Positions 1-8,200 of a DNA stretch of 11,863 nt are shown here, in pieces. The position numbers and the translations under genes are program-made. The stretch is from VRUE01 sp036376775 (GTDB lineage Bacteria; Actinomycetota; Thermoleophilia; Solirubrobacterales; 70-9), in contig DASUZP010000127.1 in NCBI GenBank assembly GCA_036376775.1, positions 1 to 11,863 of the forward strand, read 5' to 3'. A model generated the notes under the pieces. It searched no databases. It saw only the letters and a program-made list of their open reading frames with translations, and was not told where the DNA came from. Within the stretch, counting starts at the first letter, position 1, and each line of letters opens with the position of its first letter.

Positions 1-1557
1 TTCGGTCGCTCGGAGATGATCGACGCCAACGTCGGCGAAGGGGTGGGGGTCGACCCCTCGCTGTCGGGTACCCGACCGGGCCAGGCGCTCGTCGCCTACC
101 GGGCGATCACCTTCAACTTCAACGGCAACACTTTCTCCAACGCCGTGCAGCTCCGCCCCGGCGACGTGATGGCCGATATCCGGCTGGCGCGGCTCAAAGG
201 CCTGCACTGGGCGCGGATTGGCGCCGTCAACCGCAATCCGGAAGCCTCGATGCGCCCACCCAGCCCGACCAATGGCCCGCAGGTCGCGATCGCCCCCGAC
301 GGCGCCGCCGCCGTCGCCTGGCAGGAGCCCGACCAGACTGGTGTGGCGCGGATCTGGCTGCGGCGCGTCTTCGGCACGGCCCTCGGGCTGGTGCTGGAAG
401 CGAGCCCGGCCAGCTGGCAGGGGGCCCCGGTGAGCGCCGACGCCGACGCCCTCTCGCTTGGGGTGAGCCCGCTCGGGCAGGTCGGGGTCGCGTCGCGCAT
501 CGCCGTTGCTGCGGGCTCGACGCTCAGCGGCCGCCTGCTCTACAACTCGCTCCCCTCGACCGACGCGCTCGGCGCCGCGAAGCTCAACGGCGCCGTGCTC
601 GCCGACGGCGGCGCGCCGGTCGGCGGCAGCGGACCGCCGGACGTCGCGGTCAGCGACGAAGGTGGGGCCGAAGGCTCGCTGCGCCTCGGTTTTCTCGCCG
701 GCACCCAGCCGCAGCTGATCGGCCTCGACGGCTCCGGGGCGTTGAGGGGCCTGCCCGTGCTCGAAGCTCCCCCGGCGCTGCCGGGCAGCGCGCCCGTGAC
801 CGCGATCGGTCCCGGTAGCGGCGGCCTGCTGGCTTACGCGTCGGTCGATGCTGCCGGGCGCCCAGGTGTGGAGATCCACCAGGAAGCCGCCTCGGGCGCG
901 ATCCAGACCGGCCTGATCTCCGGTCCCCAGGGCGGTCCCGTATCCGAGCTGGCGATCGGGCGCGCGGGCAGCGGCGACGCGCTGATCGCCTTCCGCCAGG
1001 GCGAACCGGGGCACTTCCAGATAGTCGCCGAGCGGGTCAGCGCGCCGCCCGCTGCCTTTGCCGTCGAAGTGCCCTCCGGTTGGATCAGGCCAGGTCTCGC
1101 CCGGCTCCGCTGGCAGGTGGCGCGCAGCGCGGTCGGCGGCGTCGCCTACTCCGTGCTGCTCAACGGCCGGGCGGTGGCTCGCGACCTCCGCCGCCGCGCC
1201 TTCCGCCTGCATCCCGGCCAGCTCGGCGACGGCGTCCAGCAAGTGCGGGTGATGGCCACCGACTTGCTCGGCGAGCAGCTCCTCAGCAAGCCCGCCAAGC
1301 TGCGCGTCGACGGCGAGGCGCCGCTCGTGCAGGTGGAGAGCGGCAAGGAGCAGCGCGTCGCGGTGCGGATCCGCGACCCCGATTCGGGCCTGAAGGCGCG
1401 GGCGACCGCCGTTCGCTTCGGCGACGGAGAAGGGGAGCGGGGTGGCGCCGGCTTTCGCCATGCCTACCAGCGGCCCGGCCACTACACGGTCACGGTCCGC
1501 GCCGCCGATCGTGCCGGCAACCGCCTGCGGCGGCACTTCGAGGTGAGCGTCGGGTGA
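1..1557 (+). CDS. Partial exported beta-propeller protein with C-terminal Ig-like and PKD-type domains
   Basis: The reading frame is open to the left edge, so this is the C-terminal 518 residues of a longer gene. An ATG at base 16 exists, but its only GGAG touches it with no spacer, so it is not a credible start. The visible part has diverged blade-like repeats (for example GPQVAIAPDGAAAVAWQE and GDALIAFRQGEPGHFQIVAERV-like segments), with a 'value of dG, then AW/AF, then report' rhythm typical of secreted propellers. From about residue 350 comes an Ig/FN3-like beta-sandwich (LLNGRAVARDL). A PKD-type domain ends the protein: VRFGDGEG at about 471-478, then HAYQRPGHYTVTVRAADRAGN. PKD domains usually mediate protein or polysaccharide contacts outside the cell. 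The stop overlaps the GTG of the next gene by 4 bases, so it is the upstream visible member of the operon. Exact role unknown. A signal peptide is expected upstream but cannot be seen. Confidence 0.85.
   Translation, partial: FGRSEMIDANVGEGVGVDPSLSGTRPGQALVAYRAITFNFNGNTFSNAVQLRPGDVMADIRLARLKGLHWARIGAVNRNPEASMRPPSPTNGPQVAIAPDGAAAVAWQEPDQTGVARIWLRRVFGTALGLVLEASPASWQGAPVSADADALSLGVSPLGQVGVASRIAVAAGSTLSGRLLYNSLPSTDALGAAKLNGAVLADGGAPVGGSGPPDVAVSDEGGAEGSLRLGFLAGTQPQLIGLDGSGALRGLPVLEAPPALPGSAPVTAIGPGSGGLLAYASVDAAGRPGVEIHQEAASGAIQTGLISGPQGGPVSELAIGRAGSGDALIAFRQGEPGHFQIVAERVSAPPAAFAVEVPSGWIRPGLARLRWQVARSAVGGVAYSVLLNGRAVARDLRRRAFRLHPGQLGDGVQQVRVMATDLLGEQLLSKPAKLRVDGEAPLVQVESGKEQRVAVRIRDPDSGLKARATAVRFGDGEGERGGAGFRHAYQRPGHYTVTVRAADRAGNRLRRHFEVSVG
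1541..1547 (+). promoter_or_regulatory. Ribosome binding site for the PD40 propeller gene
   Basis: AGGTGAG lies 6 bases before GTG 1554, inside the end of the preceding gene. It supports the GTG as the true start: the same frame is open much further upstream, but only this start gives a clean signal peptide. Confidence 0.6.
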
Positions 1558-3614
1558 AGGCGCTCGCCGGCATCGCGGCGGTGCTGCCTTTGCTCGGCGT
1601 GGCCCTGATCGCCGTCCCGCCGGCGAGCGCCGAACTCGGCCAGATCGGCCTGCTCTCCAAGAACGCGGTCGAGCAGGCCGAAGAGGCGACCGCACCGGCC
1701 ATCTCCGCCGACGGTCGCTACGTCGCCTTCCAGGCGGCGATCAGCGGCCAGAAGGGCATCTTCCGCGAGGATCTCTCGAGCGGCGCGCTGGCCCCGGTGG
1801 TGGTCGGCAGCGCCTACGAAGCGAGCGCGCCCGGCGCAGACGCGAGCGCTCCCTCAATCTCCGCCGACGGTCGCTACGTCAGCTTCACCACCAGAACGCC
1901 GCTCGACCCGGTCGACGACACGCAGGCGCAGTCGAGCGACGTCTACGTCGCCGACATGGCCCCTTCTCCGCCCACCTACGAGCTCGCCTCGGCGCTCGAT
2001 GGCTGCGATCCGGCGGCCTCAGCCGCCCCCTGTGGCCTCACCTACGAAGGGGACGGCGGCGCACAGGCCACCGGCGGCATCGCCTTGAGCGCCGACGGGC
2101 GCAAGGTGGCCTTCGTCACCACCGCCCCCTCGGACCTCACCAGCGGCCCCGGGGGCAGCACGGCGGGGACGCAGACTCCGGCCGGGCAGGTGCTGCTGCG
2201 CGACCTGGATACCCGCCGCACCACGCTGGTCAGCGCCGTCCGCGAAGCGGCAACGGGGAAGATGAGCGACCCGGCGCTTCCGGTGCCGGGAGGAGCCCTG
2301 ATCGACAAGCCGCAGCTCGCCGGTCTGAAGGGGGCGGCGCTGAGCGCCGACGGCACCACCGTCGCCTGGCTCGGCGCTCACCTGCCGGTGCAGGTGCCGC
2401 TGTTGGCAGACGAGGCGACGACGATCGGGAAACTCGATGCCACCGGCTCCCAGCCCTATGACGAGCCGCTCTGGCGCCGCGTAGCCGACGGACCGGAAGC
2501 GCCGACGCGGCGGATCGTCGGCGGCGGGGATCCACTTGCCCCGGGCTGTCCGGGCACGAGCGGCACGCTGGCCGAACCGGCCTGCCGGGGACCGTTCCCG
2601 GACATCGCCGCGAAGAACCCCGATCTCAACTCGGCCAGCGGCTGGCTCGGCGTGGGGGGGATCGACGGGGTGCCGCGGCTCAGCGCCGACGGTCGCACCG
2701 TCGCCCTGATCGGCAACCCGACCGAAGCGACCAACGTCTTCCTCGTCGACATGGCCCCCGGCCTCAGCAGGCGGGCGGCGCTGCGCCGGCTCACCAGGGA
2801 GATCCCCGCCGATCCCTTCAATCCCGCCGCTGGGGTCAACGTCGAACCCTTCATCCCCTTCAACGGCCACGTCTACGGCTTCGCGCTCTCCGCCGACGGG
2901 AGACGCATCGCCTTCGCTACCGCCCGCCAGCGTTTTCCGCTCGCGCCGCCCAACCTCGTCGGCACTCCCCCCAGCACGATAGGCCTGGTCGAGCTGTACC
3001 TGATCGACCTCGACGGCGAAACGCTGCGCCGCGTGACGCACGGGTTCGGCGGCGTCGGCGAGGCCTCGAGCGGCTCGGCGGCAAGCGGCGCCGGCGCGGC
3101 GTTGCCCTCCTTCGACCGCACGGGAAGCCTGATCGCCTTCGCCTCGACCGCATCGAACCTGGTCGAAGGGGATGGCAACGAAGCCGGCGACGTCTTCCTG
3201 GCCACCGACAACCTGGCCCGACCGGGGGGAGCGCAGCAGTCGATCTCCCCGGGGCCGCGATTGCGCCCTCTCAAGCAGCGCTGGCGCCTCGCCCTGAGGG
3301 CCTTCTCGCTGCCCACCGGTCGCGTCCGCCTGGTTGCGATCGTACCCGGCGCCGGCAGGCTCAGGGCGCGGACCACGGCCTCGCTCGAGGGGGTGCGCGA
3401 CCTCGGCGGCGGCCGGGCCAGGGCCCGGCGCAGCGGCAGGCTGGAGCTGGTCCTGCGCCTGCCCAAGCAGCTCCGCGCGCTGGCCCACCGTCGCGAAGGT
3501 CTCTACGCGACCACCCGGGTCAGCTTCCGTCACCAGGGTCGCCGGGTCCTGCGCGCGCAGCTCCAGGTGCGGTTTCTCGTCCATCCGGCGAAGCAGGCGG
3601 ACGGGCACCGATGA
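1554..3614 (+). CDS. Secreted PD40/TolB-like seven-bladed beta-propeller protein
   Basis: The start is GTG 1554, overlapping the previous stop (GTGA), which gives 686 residues. It opens with a clear signal peptide (MKALAGIAAV..., hydrophobic core, PPASA then E at about 26). Seven PD40 (WD40-like) repeats follow, each with an 'LSADGR-x-VAF' core, near residues 47, 99, 174, 260, 373, 442 and 517. The last is degenerate (FDRTGSLIAFAS). Seven repeats is the count that closes a TolB-type propeller. Outward loops such as FLVDMAPG and YLIDLDGETLRRVT follow the cores. Long inserts carry cysteines (DGCDPAASAAPCG; PGCPGTSGTLAEPACRG), probably disulfides. From about 565 a basic C-terminal beta domain follows (RLVAIVPGAGRLRAR, then LRLPKQLRAL). 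No catalytic residues are visible. PD40 propellers usually bind protein or glycan partners, so a binding role outside the membrane is inferred. TolB itself is unlikely: the TolB N-terminal domain and Tol/Pal neighbours are absent. Confidence 0.9.
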   Translation: MKALAGIAAVLPLLGVALIAVPPASAELGQIGLLSKNAVEQAEEATAPAISADGRYVAFQAAISGQKGIFREDLSSGALAPVVVGSAYEASAPGADASAPSISADGRYVSFTTRTPLDPVDDTQAQSSDVYVADMAPSPPTYELASALDGCDPAASAAPCGLTYEGDGGAQATGGIALSADGRKVAFVTTAPSDLTSGPGGSTAGTQTPAGQVLLRDLDTRRTTLVSAVREAATGKMSDPALPVPGGALIDKPQLAGLKGAALSADGTTVAWLGAHLPVQVPLLADEATTIGKLDATGSQPYDEPLWRRVADGPEAPTRRIVGGGDPLAPGCPGTSGTLAEPACRGPFPDIAAKNPDLNSASGWLGVGGIDGVPRLSADGRTVALIGNPTEATNVFLVDMAPGLSRRAALRRLTREIPADPFNPAAGVNVEPFIPFNGHVYGFALSADGRRIAFATARQRFPLAPPNLVGTPPSTIGLVELYLIDLDGETLRRVTHGFGGVGEASSGSAASGAGAALPSFDRTGSLIAFASTASNLVEGDGNEAGDVFLATDNLARPGGAQQSISPGPRLRPLKQRWRLALRAFSLPTGRVRLVAIVPGAGRLRARTTASLEGVRDLGGGRARARRSGRLELVLRLPKQLRALAHRREGLYATTRVSFRHQGRRVLRAQLQVRFLVHPAKQADGHR
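1701..1880 (+). repeat. Near-exact DNA repeat coding PD40 blades 1 and 2
   Basis: The 24 bases at 1701-1724 and at 1857-1880 are identical and encode the ISADGRYV core. They are 156 bases (52 codons) apart and in the same frame. The other five blade cores have diverged in DNA, so this pair is either the most recent blade duplication or has been kept alike by gene conversion. Confidence 0.75.
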
Positions 3615-5242
3615 GGCGTGCCGTCGCACTGTTGGCGCTGCTGGGTGTCTGTGTTGTCGCGCCTACGGCCGAGGGAGCCGAGTGGCGCTCCCAGCAGCCG
3701 GTGACCGGCGGGATCGGCGTGCCGGTGCCGCTGGGGGAAGTGGGCGACGTCGAGTTCTGGGCGCCAAACCGTGGGATGCTGATCACTGCCGGCAACGACG
3801 GGGTCCCAGCCGGCCTCTTCGCCTACGACGGCACCGGCTGGTACCGCTACTCGACCGTCTGCGGCGGTCACGAAGGCCGCATCGCCTGGGCCGGTCCAGG
3901 CGAGTTCTGGACGATCTCCGATCAGCAGATCGGTCAGGAAACCGGCGCTCCGCCCGCCCGGCACATCTCCCTCTGCCATTTCAAGGACGGGCAGGTCGTT
4001 GCCTCTTACGGCGAGCCGCTCGGCCTGTCGAGCTCCTACCTGCCGATGAGCGCCGCCGCCTGCGCGGGTCCCGACGATTGTTGGTTCGGCGGCGAACGGC
4101 TGTCGGGCGATGTCAACGAGGGCGCCTTTCACCTGCACTGGGACGGCGGGTCGTTGACGGCGCGGCCGTCCCTGACCGAACCGGAACCCGAAGTCGGCGA
4201 CCCGGGGCGTTCGGTGGTCAGCCTTGTCCGCTACGGGGGACGCTTCTACGAGAGCGTCGCGGTGCGGGAAGGCGACGTCGCCCCCGGCGAGCCGGCCTCC
4301 CAGCCCTTTTTCCTGCATCAGATCGTTCCCAGCACAAGCCCGTTTGCGCCGCTGCCCGTGCACGGGATGATCGAATACGGCGATGCGGGGGCGATTCCAG
4401 AGGAACTGGAAGGCTTCCAGCTGAGCGCCGACGACGGCGAGATGTGGGCGATCTCGGGTGCGCTCAGCGCGCCGGCAAAGGTAGTGGTGCTGCGCAAACC
4501 GGGCTCGCAGCCCTTTGCCCCGGTGTCGTTGGTCGACCCAGGCAACGTGCTGGGCACCGGTGACGGCGTCGGTGGCGTCGGCGCCGAGCCCGGCGGCGAT
4601 GCCTGGGTTGGATTCCGCAGGCCGGGCGAGTTCGAATCGGCGGGCCCGGCGCGTCTCACCCGGATCCATGTCGACGGCACCGTCGATGCCGAAACGGTCC
4701 TGCCTTCCGCCGGCGAAGGGATCGGCGACAAGGGCACCGCGGGGCCCATCGCCTGTCCGGCCGCGGGGCAGTGCTGGATGGCGACCTCACGCGGCTGGCT
4801 CTTCCATCGCGGTCCCGACCTGCCCCAGGACACCGACCCCGCGCTGCACGTCCTCGTGACCTTCCGGCCGCGCGACGACAGCCTGCCCGTAATAGCGCCC
4901 GACTCCCTCCCCGAAGACGATTCCGGAGCCTTCCAGGCCCCGGAAGAAGAACCGCTTCGTGCCGGGGAAGCCGAACCGCTACCGCGCCGGGTGCCGGCGC
5001 TGCTCTCCAAGCTGCACCAGCGGATCATCGGCGGCGACCTGCTCGAGCTGACCTTCGTCCTGCGCAGGCGTGCCCACGTACAGCTGATCGCCCGGCGCGA
5101 GGGTCAGGTCGTCGCCCAGACGCCGCGTTACACGATGGGCAAGGGGTCGCAGAGCGTGCGCTTGCGACTCGATCCGAAGCGCTGGCCGACCAAGCTCGAC
5201 CTGCAGGTTCACGCCGTCAAGCAAAAGGGGGGCGGGAAATGA
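3611..5242 (+). CDS. Secreted BNR/Ycf48-like beta-propeller protein with C-terminal beta-sandwich
   Basis: 543 residues from ATG 3611, which overlaps the previous stop (ATGA). The upstream purine signal is weak (AGGCGG, 10 bases away), so translation probably depends on coupling. A signal peptide is clear: MRRAVALLALLGVCVVAP, cut near AEGA|EW at about 23. The body has blade-like repeats with aromatic strands (VEFWAPNRGMLIT, GEFWTISD, DDGEMWAIS). Two identical-spacing motifs C-X5-C-W lie at C151/C157-W158 and C382/C388-W389. The second is followed by GWLFHRG, the 'C....CW.vG, then g.i.h' signature common in secreted actinobacterial propellers. Residues about 461-535 form a separate C-terminal domain (LLSKLHQRIIGGD, LELTFVLRRRAHVQLIARR, DPKRWPTKLDL). 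It reads as a beta-sandwich that recurs in Thermoleophilia surface proteins; I recall this style but cannot check it. No enzyme motif is seen. A binding or structural role at the cell surface is inferred. Confidence 0.88.
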   Translation: MRRAVALLALLGVCVVAPTAEGAEWRSQQPVTGGIGVPVPLGEVGDVEFWAPNRGMLITAGNDGVPAGLFAYDGTGWYRYSTVCGGHEGRIAWAGPGEFWTISDQQIGQETGAPPARHISLCHFKDGQVVASYGEPLGLSSSYLPMSAAACAGPDDCWFGGERLSGDVNEGAFHLHWDGGSLTARPSLTEPEPEVGDPGRSVVSLVRYGGRFYESVAVREGDVAPGEPASQPFFLHQIVPSTSPFAPLPVHGMIEYGDAGAIPEELEGFQLSADDGEMWAISGALSAPAKVVVLRKPGSQPFAPVSLVDPGNVLGTGDGVGGVGAEPGGDAWVGFRRPGEFESAGPARLTRIHVDGTVDAETVLPSAGEGIGDKGTAGPIACPAAGQCWMATSRGWLFHRGPDLPQDTDPALHVLVTFRPRDDSLPVIAPDSLPEDDSGAFQAPEEEPLRAGEAEPLPRRVPALLSKLHQRIIGGDLLELTFVLRRRAHVQLIARREGQVVAQTPRYTMGKGSQSVRLRLDPKRWPTKLDLQVHAVKQKGGGK

Positions 5243-8200
5243 GCGCGGCGCACCCGGGCCGCGCGCTGCTCGCCTTCGCCTGCCTTGCCGCCGCGCTGGT
5301 CACGGCGGTCCTCTGGGGGCAGCCGGCGGGCGCCGGCGCCGAAGCCGGGAGCGAACTGGTAGCCGAACCTGCCTTCGGCGCCCCGGCGGCGGCCTTCCTC
5401 GGCGCTTCGCCGCAGGAGGCCCCGGGCGAGGTGTGGGCGACCGCGACCCGCGGCGCCACGCTTGCCCGCTACACCGATGCGGGCGGCTGGGAAACGCTGG
5501 TGGCACCGCTCGCGTCGGGTGGGGGGCCGATCTCCGAACTCGAATTCATCTCCGGCGCCGCAGCCGGGCGGACCACGCCACGAGGCGGCGTCGTCGTCGC
5601 CGCGACCGACGCCGAAGGCCAGCTGGTCGTCGTCCGCGATCCAGGTGGAGACGCCCACGAAGCGCCCGCGCCGGGATCGGCGCTGGTCAGCGGCGAGTCC
5701 TTCTTCGGCAGCGAAGACGGCCTGGTCAAACCGCTGCTGGCGGCGTTCGAAGCGAGCGGCGGCCACACCGGCACCTACCTCGCTCCGGCCGCGAGCCCTC
5801 CGTCTGCGCAGGAAGCTGTGCTCGCCTTCGACGGCACGGCTTGGTCGCGTGAGCAGATCTGCGTCGGCTTCCTCCCAGCCCCGGGCTGCACCGTCCCCGG
5901 CCCCTCCTTCCATGTCCTCGCAATCGACGCCGGGGGCGGCGAGGCGTGGCTGCTGGCGAGCGGTGCGGCGCCGGACGAGGGGCTCGAGCTGTTCCGGCGC
6001 GAAGCGAGCGGCGGACCGGGGGGGACGCCGGTCTGGCGCCAGCAGTCCCTGGGCCCGAGCGGCTCTCTCGGCGCGCTCTTCGCGCAGGCCTCGCCGTCCG
6101 GCGTGGGCGTCGCGGCGCGCGTCAGCGGTCAGCCCCTCACGGTCAGCGACAAGGGCGTCTGGGTGGACGCCCGCCTGACCAGCGGTGCGCAGAAGTTCGA
6201 CGCCACCGCCTTCTATGACATCGGCCAGGGGGAGATCGCCGGCTCCTGGTGCGACCTGAGCGCGCCCGCCGGGCTCTGCGCCTTCCCCCTCGGCTCGGAC
6301 CTGCCCTCGGCCGGGGCTCGCAGCTTCGCCTGGCCCTCGGCCGGGCCGTTCGGGGGGCGGACCATCACCGGGGTCGGGCAGGGCGCGATGCTCAACCTCG
6401 AAGGCGACGTCTTTACCCGGATCGCCCTGGCCGGCGGCAACGCCGGCGCCGACGCGGGCGCCGCGCTCAGCGCGCCCGACGAAGGTTGGCTCGGCGACGA
6501 AGTGCCGCTGCGCCTCACCCGCAACCCCACGCCGGCGCTGCTGCAGGCGTGGCCGGTCGCCTTCCGCCGTCCGCTCACCGCGGTCGCCCCGGCGCCCGGC
6601 GCCGCCGTCGGCGCGCTCGGCACCGAAGCGCTGGCGGTCGGCGTGGGCGGCCAGGCCGCGCGCTACGTGCCGGGCGTCGGCTGGGAACCCGAATTTCTCC
6701 TCGGCGCTTCCGGCAAGCGGGCGACCCCGACCCTGCGCGGGGTTGCCTGGCCCGAAGCGGACGAAGCCCACGCCGTCGGCGACGAAGGCGAAATGTGGAT
6801 CTGGCGGAAGGCGACCGGCCTTTGGGAACCGGATCCCGGAATGCCGTCCAACCTGGTGCGGGGCAACTTCACCGCGATCGCCTTCGACCCCGCCGACTCC
6901 ACCCGGGGCTTCGCGGTCGGCAAGCAGGGGCTGTTGTTGCGCTACGGGCGCCAGTGGACTCAGGATCCCCTGCCGCAGGGGGTGCCGGCGGAAGCGAACT
7001 TCACCTCGGTCGCCTTCGCCGGCGACGAGGCGCTGGTCACCTACAAGTTCCCGGTCAATCGCAACGGCGCCCCCGCCTACACCGGGGGAGTGCTGATCGA
7101 AGACGGCTCGGGCTGGCGGATCGACGACGGCGCCCAGACCGCGCTGTCGGGGTCCGTGCCCGAGCGCGTCGCCGGGCTCCCCGACGGGGGTGCGGCGATC
7201 GCCTCCGACGGGGAAGGAAGCGGTCAGTCGAACGCCTGGGTGATCGAGCGCGAAGCGCCGGGGGCGCCGTGGACGGTCGCCCCCGGCGGCCCGCTCGGAT
7301 ATCCGGCGGCGCTGGCGGCCGTGCGCGAAGGGGGCAGGGTCCGGGCGGCGGTGTCGGTTGCCGCGGGTCAGGCGCAGGAGGATCTCGGGACCGACGTCTC
7401 GCAGGTCTTCAGCCGCCCGCCCGCCGGGCAGCCGTCCTTGCTGACCGAACCCTACCCGCTGCCCGGCGCCGGGCTGGTGGTCCGCCAGACGGGAACCGGA
7501 TGGCGCGACGAGCAGCACGATGCCCACCCCCTTCCGGCGCGGACGGTGGAGCAGAGCACCTATGACCTCTCCCTGCAGCCCGATCCGATCCTCGCTCTGC
7601 TGATGTCCCCCGACGGCAACGAAGGTTGGGCTGTGGGGGGTGTCACCGGCACCTTCGTCACCTTCGGCGGCTCCGCCTCGCAAACGGCAGGGGTGTACCG
7701 CTATGGCGCGGCCGCGGCCTCGCCGGCGAATACCTCGACCGCTCCCCTCGCGGGGACGCCGGGAATGGCCAACCTCGCAATCGGCGGCAACGCCCAGTGC
7801 GCCGCACCCTGCGCCGACCTCACCGGCACCGGCATCGGCCCCGACCGCTGGTTGAGGCAGGCCGTCGCCGGCGCCGCCGGGATCGGCGGCGTGCAGGCCT
7901 TCCTCTACACCGGCTCCGGCGTAGCCGCGGGGGAAGGTGCGAGGCTCGCCAACAGCACCGGCGACCCGGCCTTCAGGCGCGAGGAGGCCGCTTACGCGAA
8001 GCGGCTCTCCGCCGCGGCGGGAGCCCTGCCGGTGTTCGCCGCCTCCTCTTCATCGGACCTCGATCGCTCGAGCTCCCTCGCCGCCTTCCAGGCGGCCTTC
8101 TCCGGCTACGGGTCGCCGCTCGGCGCGGCGCCGAGCGGCGGCGGGGTATCGCCGCTCTCCGCGACCGGGCCCGGCAAGGCCTACTACTCCTTCGCCTCCG

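Noticed and set aside
16..18. ATG as start of the first gene
   Set aside because: The frame is open to base 1, GGAG directly touches the ATG without a spacer, and no signal peptide follows. The gene is most likely truncated by the window edge.
1080..1553. Upstream extension of the PD40 propeller frame
   Set aside because: The extension translates to Arg/Ala-rich nonsense opposite a well-formed PKD-type domain in another frame. GTG 1554 gives a clean signal peptide and a GTGA overlap.
2019..3629. Long open frame on the minus strand (about 536 residues)
   Set aside because: Antisense shadow of the PD40 propeller gene. The composition is Arg/Gly-rich without motifs, while the plus strand shows seven clear repeats.
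4771..5238. Upstream extension of the giant protein frame
   Set aside because: It overlaps the coherent C-terminal domain of the BNR-like gene and reads as low-complexity Arg/Pro/Ala. ATG 5239 with ATGA overlap and a signal peptide is far better.
5209..7683. Long open frame on the minus strand (about 820 residues)
   Set aside because: It is the antisense shadow of the propeller part of the giant gene. It is rich in Arg/Gly/Asp, has no domain or start context, and arises from very high GC with few stop codons.
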